Below are positions 32,214 to 39,869 of a stretch of DNA of 39,869 nucleotides, one piece after another (within the stretch, counting starts at the first letter, position 1; each line of letters begins with the position of its first letter). The stretch spans positions 1 through 39,869 of the forward strand of contig CAAGCB010000031.1 in the NCBI GenBank assembly GCA_900768185.1, written 5' to 3'. The DNA is from Alphaproteobacteria bacterium (lineage in GTDB: Bacteria > Pseudomonadota > Alphaproteobacteria > CAAGCB01 > CAG-977). Below the pieces are notes generated by a model, which was given only the letters and a program-made list of their open reading frames with translations, was not told the origin of the DNA and searched no databases. Position numbers and translations under genes: made by a program.

Positions 32214-32771
32214 ATGAACGCGCCGCAAAAAAATTCCCCTAAAAAACGCAAGGATTCTTTTCTGACGACCGGCATGACTCTGTTGATACTGTTGCCGATG
32301 TTGCTGATGATGTTACCGACAGTCGTTTTTATGGCGTTCGGCATGTTGCCGACTTTTATCGCTTTGGTCATCGATTCCAATACGAGAACAAAAATCAAAT
32401 ACAAATGGTTGTGCATCGGCGGTATGAATTTCGCGGGGACTTTGCCGTTTCTGTTCAAGCTCTGGTTCGGCGAAAACACGTTTGACGGGGCGATTTCCCT
32501 GTTTTTGGAAGGTTTCCCCCTGCTGGTCGTGTATTTCGCGGCGGCGGTCGGGTGGCTGTTCTGCCGCTGCATTCCGCCCATCGTTCTGAATATTACGGAA
32601 ATAGCGGATCAGCGCCGCGTCGTCGCTTTGCGTGAAATGCAGGCGAAGTTGATCGCCAAGTGGGGCGAGGAAGTCGCCGAAGGCGTTGATAAAAATATGG
32701 TGAAACGTCCCGTCTTGACGTCCGCGCCCGTTCCGCCAAATCCCAATCCGGCTAAAACGCCGTCGAACTGA
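32214..32771 (+). CDS. Small membrane protein paired with the kinase-like gene
   Basis: A 185-residue protein with three or four membrane helices: about 18-55 (FLTTGMTLLILLPMLLMMLP, then VFMAFGMLPTFIALVI), 66-82 and 97-120. A basic N-terminus (KNSPKKRKD) and a soluble C-terminal tail with helix VVALREMQAKLIAKWGEEV and a Pro-rich end follow. I do not recognise a named family. The gene starts three bases after the kinase-like gene (site AGAGGTGATCC) and so almost surely works with it. Its last 20 bases overlap the end of the opposing trkH gene. Confidence 0.75.
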   Translation: MNAPQKNSPKKRKDSFLTTGMTLLILLPMLLMMLPTVVFMAFGMLPTFIALVIDSNTRTKIKYKWLCIGGMNFAGTLPFLFKLWFGENTFDGAISLFLEGFPLLVVYFAAAVGWLFCRCIPPIVLNITEIADQRRVVALREMQAKLIAKWGEEVAEGVDKNMVKRPVLTSAPVPPNPNPAKTPSN

Positions 32772-34227
32772 CGGATTTCTTTTCTTTTCGCCACGCCAGC
32801 GGCAACAGCAAAACGAATACGGTCATATATTCCAGACGCCCCAGCATCATGTCGGTGGCGATAATCCACTTTCCCGTATTCGTCAAGTTGGCGAAACTGC
32901 CCGACGATCCGACAACGGAACCGAACGCGACCCCCGTGTTGCCCAATCCCGACAAAGAGGCGCTGATCGATGTCGTAAAATCCGCGCCCGTCAGCGACAA
33001 AGCCAGAACGGACACCAGAAAACACAGCAGAAAAATCACCATGAACACAAACACGCCCGATGAAATTTCTTCGGTCAGCGGTTTGCCGTTGTATTTGGCG
33101 ATAAATATGCCGTGGGGCAGAATCTTGCGGCGCAAATATTGCATGGACGCCAGATACATAATGTCGAATCTGAAAATTTTTATTCCGCCGGAAGTCGATC
33201 CGCTGCATGCGCCGATCGGCAGTAAAAGGGTGAAAAACATGACGGCAAACGTCCCCCAGCTTTCGATGTCGCTGTTTAAAAAGCCGGACGACGTGACAAT
33301 CGAAACAAAGCTGAACGCCGCATAGCGCAGACCGTCCGTCAGAGGGACGTTTCGCGCGACGATCAGATACACGGTCAAAATCAATGTGCAAACGACGGAA
33401 AAATAAATATAGCTTCGGATTTGCAGATCGTTGCGCAAATGCGCCCAGTTTTTCTTGACGACGAAATACGACACCAAAAGCGGCATGCCGCAAACAAACA
33501 TGAAAAACGTCATAATCCATTGCGTCGCGGCGGATAATTCCATCGCCGACGAATTTCTTGGCGCGAATCCGCCCGTCGAGACGGTCGCCATGCTGTAGGT
33601 CAAGGCTTCGAACCACCCCAGTTCCGAAACGTACAGGCAAAGTGTGCAAAGAACGGTCAAAACGGTGTAAATACCCATGATCATCGCGATGATTTGCGAT
33701 GTTTTAGGCAGGGATTTATCGGATTTGTCCGACGATTCCGTCGCGTACAGCTGCATGCCGCCGATGCGCAGCAAAGGCAAAATTCCCAGCGCGATGACGA
33801 TAATGCCGGCACCCCCGAACCAATGCAACATGGCGCGCCACAGCAGTATTCCCCGCGGCTGGGTCGACAAATCGCCGATAACGGTCGCCCCCATGGTGGT
33901 CAGTCCGGACATCGCTTCGAAAAACGCGTCGGTATAATCAAGCGGGACAGGGGAAAAATAAAAGGGCAGGGCGGAAAAACAGCAGACCAGCAACCAAACC
34001 AGCGATGTCGTCAGATACATTTCCCGCACGCTGAGCTTTTCATATTTATCGTAAAAAGTCGTTACAAACAGCGCGCCGAAAAACAGCGTCACGCCCGCCG
34101 ACTGGGCGAACGCGCGGGCGGAATCCGTGTTTGAATCGGAAAAATCCAACAGCGCCGGAAACGCCATCGTCATGCCGAACACGATCAAAATGCAGCCCGA
34201 TACGAAAAAAGTAATGCCCGCGCGCAT
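32752..34227 (-). CDS. trkH: Trk-type potassium uptake protein TrkH
   Basis: A 491-residue inner-membrane potassium transporter of the TrkH/KtrB superfamily, with about ten membrane helices in four pore repeats. The selectivity-filter glycine segments are visible: TTMGATV, STGGFA, VTSSGF and GLGNTGV. The long cytoplasmic connection LRIGGMQLYATESS is typical. It usually works with the NAD-binding regulator TrkA, which is not encoded here. The start at 34227 has GGCGGA upstream. It lies 22 bases after pepP at the end of the uvrD-prmA-pepP-trkH string and overlaps the end of the convergent membrane-protein gene by 20 bases. Confidence 0.93.
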   Translation of the reverse strand: MRAGITFFVSGCILIVFGMTMAFPALLDFSDSNTDSARAFAQSAGVTLFFGALFVTTFYDKYEKLSVREMYLTTSLVWLLVCCFSALPFYFSPVPLDYTDAFFEAMSGLTTMGATVIGDLSTQPRGILLWRAMLHWFGGAGIIVIALGILPLLRIGGMQLYATESSDKSDKSLPKTSQIIAMIMGIYTVLTVLCTLCLYVSELGWFEALTYSMATVSTGGFAPRNSSAMELSAATQWIMTFFMFVCGMPLLVSYFVVKKNWAHLRNDLQIRSYIYFSVVCTLILTVYLIVARNVPLTDGLRYAAFSFVSIVTSSGFLNSDIESWGTFAVMFFTLLLPIGACSGSTSGGIKIFRFDIMYLASMQYLRRKILPHGIFIAKYNGKPLTEEISSGVFVFMVIFLLCFLVSVLALSLTGADFTTSISASLSGLGNTGVAFGSVVGSSGSFANLTNTGKWIIATDMMLGRLEYMTVFVLLLPLAWRKEKKSVSSTAF

Positions 34228-34249
34228 GGTGAATCCGCCGTGTTCGCAG

Positions 34250-36025
34250 TTACAGCGGGGCGCAGGCTTGCGTCAGCCAATCCGCCGTTTGCGGATCGAC
34301 CAGCGGCGAAATGATGCGGCGAATGCGGGCGTGATATCCGTCCAGCCACGCTTTTTCGCGCGGGGTCAGTTGCGATTTGTCGATCAGACGGCGGTCGAAC
34401 GGCGCCAGACTGAGCGTCGACAGTCCCAGCGTTTTGATTTCCGATCCTTCAACGGGGGGAAGGGGTTCGACCATAACGACGTTTTCCAATCGAATGCCGA
34501 ACGCGTCGGGTTTGTAGTACCCCGGTTCGTTTGAAATCAGCATGCCCGGCATCAGCGCGATTTTGCCCGAACTGCGGGAAATGCGTTGCGGTCCTTCATG
34601 CACCGACAGATAGCTGCCGATGCCGTGTCCCGTGCCGTGGGCGTAATCAACGCCGTCGCGCCATAAAAACTGGCGCGCCAGAACGTCCAGCTGTCCGCCC
34701 GTCGTGCCTTCGCAAAACGCGATGGTCGCAATGGCGATATGCCCCTTTAACACTTGGGTGTAGCGTTTCTTTTCCAACGCCGTCGCGTCGCCGACCGCGA
34801 CGGTGCGGGTGATGTCCGTCGTGCCGTCCAGATACTGCGCGCCCGTGTCGATCAAAAACATCGCGTTGTTTCTGATCGGGGCGTTGTTCTTGCCGCCCGT
34901 ATGATAGTGAATGTACGCCGCGTTTTTGCCCGAAGCCGCAATCGTGGCGAAACTTTCGCCGCGGTAAAGCGGATTGTCCCGACGGAATTCGTCGATTTTG
35001 CGCACGGCGTCGGTTTCTTTCAGTTTTCCCTTGGGGGCTTCGCGGTCGAACCAGCACAAAAAACGACACATCGCGATGCCGTCTTTGATATGGGCGTTGA
35101 CGGCGCCGTCGCGTTCGGTGATGTTTTTGCAGGCTTTGCGGATCAGGCAAGGATCTTCGTTCGCGTGAACGACGGCGCCCGCCGCGGACAGGCGTTCGTA
35201 AATCCACGCGGGCGACTGCGCCATGTCCAGACTGACGCGCGCCTGCTGCAATCCCAGCGCGTCCAAAACGGCGGGCAGAACGGCGGGGCGTCTGATTTCC
35301 ACCAGCGGACTGAGCTTTGAGCGCAACAAATCCGTGACTTTGTTTTCGTCGACGAACCAGTCCAGCGTCCCGTTTTTATACAAAACGGCAAACGACTGCA
35401 CGACCGGAATAAAAGGAATGTCGCGTCCGCGCACGTTCAATAACCATGAAATCGATTCCGGCGACGTCAGCACCAGCGCGTCGTCCTGTTCCAGTCCCAC
35501 TGCCGCGGTGATGTCGGCGATTTTCGACGTGCTGTCCTGCCCCGTGTAGTTTTCGGGCAGAAAGACGGCTCTTTCAACGGCGGTTTTCGGTTTGTCCGTC
35601 CACAGCGCGTCAACCGGATTGTAGGGAACGGGGGAGATTTTCGCCCCGTTTTTCGCGCATGCCGCCGCCATTTTTTTGACTTCGTTCGGCGTGTGCAACC
35701 AAGAATCGTAACCGATGCGCGCTCCGTTCGGCAAAGCGGCGAACAACCAATCCCCCGCGCGCGCGTCGGGCGTTTGAACGACGGTGAACAGCTTCGGATC
35801 TGTTTCCTTTTGCGCCTGCAGCGTATAGCGTCCGTCCACGAACAAAAACGCGCGATCCAGCAGAACGACGGCTTCGCCCGCCGATCCCGAAAAACCCGTC
35901 AGCCATTCCAGACGTTTGGCGTTCGGCGCGACGTATTCACCCTGATATTCGTCGGCGGTCGGAACCAAAAATCCGAAAAATCCGTTTTTCAGCATCCATT
36001 CCCTTAACGCGGTCAGTTTGTCCAT
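34250..36025 (-). CDS. pepP: Xaa-Pro aminopeptidase (M24B family)
   Basis: A 591-residue metalloaminopeptidase removing N-terminal residues next to proline. The N-terminal part comprises two creatinase-like domains (about 1-310), and the C-terminal pita-bread domain carries the dimetal site: LIDTGAQYLDGTTDITRT (two Asp), HGTGHGIGSYLSVHEGP (His), SNEPGYY (Glu) and ENVVMVE (Glu). The length near 590-600 is that of the larger three-domain group, similar to eukaryotic aminopeptidase P, rather than E. coli PepP (about 440). A strong ribosome site AAGGAG precedes ATG 36025, and the gene follows prmA after 19 bases. Confidence 0.93.
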   Translation of the reverse strand: MDKLTALREWMLKNGFFGFLVPTADEYQGEYVAPNAKRLEWLTGFSGSAGEAVVLLDRAFLFVDGRYTLQAQKETDPKLFTVVQTPDARAGDWLFAALPNGARIGYDSWLHTPNEVKKMAAACAKNGAKISPVPYNPVDALWTDKPKTAVERAVFLPENYTGQDSTSKIADITAAVGLEQDDALVLTSPESISWLLNVRGRDIPFIPVVQSFAVLYKNGTLDWFVDENKVTDLLRSKLSPLVEIRRPAVLPAVLDALGLQQARVSLDMAQSPAWIYERLSAAGAVVHANEDPCLIRKACKNITERDGAVNAHIKDGIAMCRFLCWFDREAPKGKLKETDAVRKIDEFRRDNPLYRGESFATIAASGKNAAYIHYHTGGKNNAPIRNNAMFLIDTGAQYLDGTTDITRTVAVGDATALEKKRYTQVLKGHIAIATIAFCEGTTGGQLDVLARQFLWRDGVDYAHGTGHGIGSYLSVHEGPQRISRSSGKIALMPGMLISNEPGYYKPDAFGIRLENVVMVEPLPPVEGSEIKTLGLSTLSLAPFDRRLIDKSQLTPREKAWLDGYHARIRRIISPLVDPQTADWLTQACAPL

Positions 36026-36044
36026 GGTTACAGCTCCTTTTATG

Positions 36045-36935
36045 TCAGCGTCCGACGATCAGCGTGCTCCACCCTTCCAGACGGTAGCGTTTTTTCAGGT
36101 TTAATCCGACGCGGCGGTGGGCGTCCAGCACCCACGCCTCCTGCCGGTAGAGCATGCCTGACAGAACCGCCAGCCCGTCGGGGGCGAGAACGGAAGCCAG
36201 ATCCTTTGCCATCAGGGTCAGCGGACGCGCCAGAATGTTTGAAAACACCAGATCATAAGGGGCTTTGGATCTGACGATCAGCGGTTTGTATCCGTTGCCG
36301 GCGTAGGCGGAAATGTAGCGCGACAAGTGGTTGTTTTTGGCGTTTTCCTTTGTCACGCGAACGGATTCGGGATCAATGTCCGCCGCCACGATGTCCGTTT
36401 TGAACGTCAGCGCCGCCGCCAGACTCAGAATACCGGAGCCGCACCCCATGTCCAAAATTTTACGCGGGCGTTTGAAATGCGAAATTTCCTCCATCGCCAT
36501 CAGACAGCCTTTGGTTGTAAAATGTTCGCCCGAACCGAACGCCGTCGCGGCGTCGATTTTCAGCGACAGCTTCGTCGCCGGGGGCGGTTCTTTGATGTGC
36601 GATCCGTAAATGTAGTATCTGCCGACCGACACGGGGGCAAAGCTGATCAGGCTTTCGCGCAGCCAGTCCCTTTGCGCCAGTTCGGTCAGTTTATAGGGGG
36701 GCAGTTCTATTCCCGCCGCCGTCGCCGCCAAGGTCAAAGACGCGTTCAACAACGCTTCGTCGGGGCGGTTTTCGAAAATGGCGTCCAGCTTCCATTTTCC
36801 CTTGTCCGCGCCCGTTTCGATTTCGGACGCCAAAAGTGCCGTATCCCCGCCGTCCAAAGCGCGTTCGAAAAAAGGAACGGCGTCGGGGGGAAGAATAAAT
36901 GAAATTTGCCAGTTGCTTGCGGGTTGAGTGTCCAT
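36045..36935 (-). CDS. prmA: Ribosomal protein L11 methyltransferase
   Basis: A 296-residue SAM-dependent methyltransferase. The N-terminal substrate-recognition domain is followed by a linker and the Rossmann-like domain with the SAM motif ILDMGCGSGILSLAA near residue 160, IVAADIDPES for the acidic ribose contact, and VFSNILARPL at the active site. FGSGEHFTT before the SAM motif is characteristic of PrmA, which trimethylates residues of L11 in the cytoplasm. The length is standard. The start codon shares one base with the helicase stop (TAATG), so translation is coupled to uvrD upstream. Confidence 0.93.
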   Translation of the reverse strand: MDTQPASNWQISFILPPDAVPFFERALDGGDTALLASEIETGADKGKWKLDAIFENRPDEALLNASLTLAATAAGIELPPYKLTELAQRDWLRESLISFAPVSVGRYYIYGSHIKEPPPATKLSLKIDAATAFGSGEHFTTKGCLMAMEEISHFKRPRKILDMGCGSGILSLAAALTFKTDIVAADIDPESVRVTKENAKNNHLSRYISAYAGNGYKPLIVRSKAPYDLVFSNILARPLTLMAKDLASVLAPDGLAVLSGMLYRQEAWVLDAHRRVGLNLKKRYRLEGWSTLIVGR

Positions 36936-39271
36936 TACGCTTTTTCCAAATAGTCTGCCATTATTTTTTTTGTCGCGCCGTCGTCAAACAAAACCTCGGT
37001 CGCTTCGCCTTCGGCGGAAACGACCGTGCCGCGTCCGTATTTCGCGTGTCGAACCGAAGTTCCGGCGGGGAACGCGGGTTTCGCGGCGGCGACCTTCTTT
37101 TCCTTTTTAATAAAATACGCGCGGTTTGTATAGTCTTTGTTGTATCCGCCGCCGTAACTTTTGCGTTCGTATCCGTCGCATTCGTCATCGTCCGGCGCGT
37201 CGTAGCGGTCGAAACCGAAACGGTCGGTTTTGGAAAAACGCTTCCGATCGTCGCCGTATCCGCCGTAACGATCGTCGCCGTATCCGCCGCCGCGGGAATT
37301 TCCGTATCCGTAAGAATTTCCGTATCCGCCGCCGTATCCCGAAGACACGTTTGTCATTTCAACGTCTTCGGGCGGAATTTCGTTGATAAAGCGCGACGGC
37401 ATGTTGTTCTGATACTGCCCGTACATGAACCGCGAACCCGCAAGACTGATGTACACCCGTTTTTTCGCGCGCGTGATGCCGACGTAAGCCAGACGGCGTT
37501 CTTCTTCCAATCCTTTGCCGCCGTTTTCGTCCAGCGATTTTTTATTGGGAAACAGCCCTTCTTCCCAGCCGGGCAGGAAAACGACGTCGAATTCCAATCC
37601 TTTGGCGGCGTGCAAAGTCATCACGGACACATGGTCGCCCGTCATCGCCGTCGCGTCGTTGTCCATCACCAGACTGACGTATTCCAAAAACTGTTCGAAG
37701 TTTTCGTATTTGCTTTTAAATTCGCCGATCAATTCCTGAATGTTCTCGATCCTGCCGTCCGATTCGGGCGTTTTGTCGGCGCGGCGCATGTCCATATAGC
37801 CGCTTTGTTCCAGCATCCGGCGCAACATGTCGGCGCAGGGCGTGTCGTTCATTTGCCCGCGCCAGTCGTCAAACATGGAAAACAGCCTTTCCAGTCCCGT
37901 TTTCGCGGTGCCGCGCAGGGCTTTTTGCGCCAGCAGGTCTTCGGCGGCTTCGTAACAGGAAATCGATTTTTCCTTGGCGTGTTCGCGGATCGTCTGCATC
38001 GCCGCGTCGCCTATGCCGCGTCTGGGTTTCGACGCCGCGCGCGCGAACGCCATGTCGTCCCGTTTGCTGACCAGCAGGCGAATGTAAGCCGTCGCGTCGC
38101 GGATTTCCTCGCGTTCATAGAATCGCATGCCGCCGATGACCTTGTATGAAATGCCGTATTGCAACAAAGCGTCTTCAACGGCGCGCATTTGCGATGTCGC
38201 GCGCACCAGAACCGCCATGCCCGACAACGGCGTCCCGTGTCGCTGTTCGCGTTCAATCGTGTCGCAGATGTTTTGCGATTCCTCGTCGCCGTTCCAAACG
38301 CCCGTGACGCGGATTTTGTCGCCTTTATTGCCGTTTTGCAAAGCGGGACGCAAAGTCTTTCCCAGTCTGTCGCGGTTGTGCGCGATCAGCCCTGACGCCC
38401 CCGCCAGAATGTGCGCGGTCGAACGATAGTTGCTTTCCAGTCTGATAATCGTCGCGTTCGGAAAATCCTGTTCGAAACGCAAGATGTTGCCGACTTCCGC
38501 CCCGCGCCACGAATAAATCGACTGATCGTCGTCGCCGACGCAGCACAGGTTGCCGTATCCCGCAGCCAGCAGTCGCAACCACAGGTATTGCGCGACATTG
38601 GTGTCCTGATATTCGTCGACCAAGATGTATTTGAATTGTTGGCGCAGAGCTTTTAAGATTTCGGGGCAGGAATTGAACAGTTCCAGACAGTACAGCAGCA
38701 AATCCCCGAAATCGACGGCGTTCATCGCGCGCAGACGTTCCTGATACGCCGCGTACAGCCGTTTGACCAAAGGTGTCGCGCCGAAAGGGGCTTGGTCGGC
38801 TTTGTCGGGGGACAACCCTTGATCTTTCAGTCGCTGGATTTGATTTAAAACGGATTGCGGCGTCGTGTTTTTCAAATCGATTTGACCGTCCGCCATAATC
38901 TGTTTCAGCAGCCGTTCCTGATCCGACGCGTCCAAAACGGTAAATCCCGCCGATAATCCGACCTTTTCGGGGTGGGAACGCAAAATCTGCAACCCGATGC
39001 GGTGAAACGTCCCCAGCCGGATAAATCGCGCGGCGTCGCCGATCATCGCGTTCAGGCGTTCCTGCATTTCGTTGGCGGCTTTATTTGTAAAAGTGACGGC
39101 AAGGCATTGAAAAGGCATAGCCTTTTGCGACAGGACGATATGCGCCAGACGGGTGGTCAGCACGGTTGTTTTGCCCGTTCCGGCGCCCGACAGCACCAAC
39201 ACGGGACCTTCGGTCGTTTCAACGGCTTTGCGTTGTTCGGGGTTCAGTTTGTCGAATAAAGAATCGGTCAT
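36935..39271 (-). CDS. uvrD: UvrD/PcrA-type DNA helicase with a Gly-Tyr-rich linker
   Basis: A 778-residue superfamily 1A helicase unwinding DNA 3' to 5' in repair and replication restart. All motifs are present: Walker A SGAGTGKTT, DEYQDTN (motif II), GDDDQSIYSWRGAE (III), SNYRST (IV), TLHAAKGLEFDVVFLPG (V) and RLAYVGITRAKKRVY (VI). The C-terminal tail ends in the Tudor-like module seen in PcrA/UvrD (VRHAKYGRGTVVSAEG to the end), which contacts RNA polymerase. Between them lies an unusual Gly/Tyr/Asp/Arg-rich segment of about 70 residues (about 37130-37350), which contains a tandem GGYGDDR repeat. It heads the string with prmA, pepP and trkH. The choice between UvrD and PcrA naming is open. 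Confidence 0.93.
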   Translation of the reverse strand: MTDSLFDKLNPEQRKAVETTEGPVLVLSGAGTGKTTVLTTRLAHIVLSQKAMPFQCLAVTFTNKAANEMQERLNAMIGDAARFIRLGTFHRIGLQILRSHPEKVGLSAGFTVLDASDQERLLKQIMADGQIDLKNTTPQSVLNQIQRLKDQGLSPDKADQAPFGATPLVKRLYAAYQERLRAMNAVDFGDLLLYCLELFNSCPEILKALRQQFKYILVDEYQDTNVAQYLWLRLLAAGYGNLCCVGDDDQSIYSWRGAEVGNILRFEQDFPNATIIRLESNYRSTAHILAGASGLIAHNRDRLGKTLRPALQNGNKGDKIRVTGVWNGDEESQNICDTIEREQRHGTPLSGMAVLVRATSQMRAVEDALLQYGISYKVIGGMRFYEREEIRDATAYIRLLVSKRDDMAFARAASKPRRGIGDAAMQTIREHAKEKSISCYEAAEDLLAQKALRGTAKTGLERLFSMFDDWRGQMNDTPCADMLRRMLEQSGYMDMRRADKTPESDGRIENIQELIGEFKSKYENFEQFLEYVSLVMDNDATAMTGDHVSVMTLHAAKGLEFDVVFLPGWEEGLFPNKKSLDENGGKGLEEERRLAYVGITRAKKRVYISLAGSRFMYGQYQNNMPSRFINEIPPEDVEMTNVSSGYGGGYGNSYGYGNSRGGGYGDDRYGGYGDDRKRFSKTDRFGFDRYDAPDDDECDGYERKSYGGGYNKDYTNRAYFIKKEKKVAAAKPAFPAGTSVRHAKYGRGTVVSAEGEATEVLFDDGATKKIMADYLEKA
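37245..37289 (-). repeat. Tandem 24-bp repeat in the helicase linker
   Basis: A 21-bp identical sequence occurs at 37245-37265 and 37269-37289, giving a 24-bp, eight-codon period that encodes two GGYGDDR units. The period keeps the reading frame, so copy number could change by slippage without frameshift. Confidence 0.8.
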
Positions 39272-39296
39272 GACTTCGCTTTCAGGTTGGTGTTTC

Positions 39297-39326
39297 TTTT
39301 TATCCCGAAAACAAAAGAAAATTCAA
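39297..39326 (-). promoter_or_regulatory. Promoter candidate for the uvrD string
   Basis: On the minus strand TTGAAT (39326-39321), an 18-base spacer, and TAAAAA (39302-39297) lie 26 bases before the uvrD start. Both hexamers match consensus partly. Confidence 0.35.
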
Positions 39327-39330
39327 GAAC

Positions 39331-39359
39331 AAAAACGGTACGGACGCAAAACGCGCCGT
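39331..39359 (-). terminator. Possible terminator of the right-edge gene
   Basis: On the minus strand ACGGCGC, a short T-rich loop, then GCGTCCGT form a stem with one bulge (39359-39340), followed a few bases later by five T residues (39335-39331). It lies just past the stop of the gene ending at 39361. Confidence 0.35.
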
Positions 39360-39360
39360 G

Positions 39361-39869
39361 TCAGCGCACAAATCCTTTGATCATTTTCAGAACTTTGCCG
39401 ACGTTGACGGTTTTGCCGCTTTTACCGCGAATGTTCACGCCGTCGCGCCCGATCGTGACGCCGAATTTCGTTTGCCCGCGTTCGTCCTGCGATCTGATGC
39501 CGATGCCCGACGAATTGCGGTCGATCACCACCGTGTTTCCCGTTTTGTTGTCGGTGACGGCGGCGTGGACGTTCATGTTTTTCGTGTCGTAGTTCAACGC
39601 CGTGACCGTCACGCCGCTTTTGCTTCTGTCGGCGGATTGCGTAACCATGCCGTTAAACGTGATTTTGCCGTCTTTGTCGATGTGCATTTGATTGGAAACG
39701 CCGCCTTTGTTGTGCGAAATATTGGCGGAGTTCTTGTCGATTCTGACACCTGTTTGTCCGCCGTCGGTGTGGTTGATCTGCGTTGCGGCGTGTCCGGCGC
39801 GCAAATCGACCGAGTTGTTACGCAGAACCGTTCCGTCTTTCAGTTCGACTTTGTCGGCGTGGGCGTAGA
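39361..39869 (-). CDS. Unrecognised protein, 5' part cut by the window edge
   Basis: An open frame of about 169 residues that continues past the right edge. The frame is open to base 39869 (residues read ...HADKVELKDGTVLRNNSVDL), so any start inside it (for example TTG at 39804) is probably false. The visible part is polar and Gly, Asn, Asp and Lys rich. It alternates short strands with turns, as in HIDKDGKITFNGMV, NVHAAVTDNKTGNTVVIDRN and FGVTIGRDGVNIRGKSG, suggesting a beta-solenoid or repetitive beta-sheet protein. It ends in a basic tail, KVLKMIKGFVR. No family is recognised and localisation cannot be judged without the N-terminus. Confidence 0.55.
   Translation of the reverse strand, partial: YAHADKVELKDGTVLRNNSVDLRAGHAATQINHTDGGQTGVRIDKNSANISHNKGGVSNQMHIDKDGKITFNGMVTQSADRSKSGVTVTALNYDTKNMNVHAAVTDNKTGNTVVIDRNSSGIGIRSQDERGQTKFGVTIGRDGVNIRGKSGKTVNVGKVLKMIKGFVR

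Noticed and set aside
36899..38149. A 416-codon plus-strand frame opposite uvrD
   Set aside because: It mirrors helicase codons, shows repetitive Val/Ala/Ser runs opposite the Gly-Tyr linker, and has no family signature.
1..39869. tRNA, rRNA or CRISPR features
   Set aside because: No cloverleaf, ribosomal RNA sequence or regularly spaced repeat array was seen when reading the intergenic stretches.

Overview
The window looks like a compact stretch of an alphaproteobacterial chromosome, probably from a host-associated or otherwise little-studied lineage. The main support is a flagellin gene coupled to the flagellin regulator FlbT, which is characteristic of Alphaproteobacteria, together with a hisZ-purA pair and a uvrD-prmA-pepP-trkH string. 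Genes are tightly packed with many ATGA overlaps and two tail-to-tail gene overlaps of exactly 20 bases. I saw no tRNA, rRNA or CRISPR array, and no gene-free stretch exceeds about 280 bases.

Layout. Bases 1-118 carry three copies of a 17-bp repeat that look like the end of an IS21-type insertion element lying off the left edge. It abuts an AT-richer outer-membrane beta-barrel gene (123-731), followed by a cluster of hairpins. On the minus strand come a threonine-synthase-like PLP enzyme, flagellin with flbT, and a circularly permuted ATP-grasp/Alpha-E protein coupled to a transglutaminase. A plus-strand integral membrane protein meets a minus-strand secreted nuclease. A long plus-strand block then begins: alpha-2-macroglobulin with an intact thioester, penicillin-binding protein 1C and a U32 tRNA hydroxylase; two small lipoproteins; a TCA operon (acnB, a divergent isocitrate dehydrogenase, gltA) that runs on into a Fic-MerR fusion and an M32 carboxypeptidase; hisZ-purA; and a kinase-like membrane protein with a small membrane partner. 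The right end returns to the minus strand with uvrD-prmA-pepP-trkH and an unrecognised protein cut by the window edge.

How the genes work together. AcnB, the isocitrate dehydrogenase and citrate synthase form the oxidative branch from oxaloacetate to 2-oxoglutarate, in one translationally overlapping operon. The next gene encodes a Fic fold fused to a MerR-type DNA-binding domain. Its Fic signature has lost the catalytic His, the acidic metal ligand and an Arg, so it is best read as a sensor or regulator built on a dead Fic enzyme. I regard this as the most interesting feature of the window. Alpha-2-macroglobulin and PBP1C form the well-known periplasmic protease-trap and wall-repair pair. 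The ATP-grasp/Alpha-E/transglutaminase pair resembles predicted peptide-ligase systems of unknown product. The kinase-like protein has altered catalytic motifs and is probably a membrane-anchored pseudokinase.

All calls come from reading the sequence and translations; no database search was possible.
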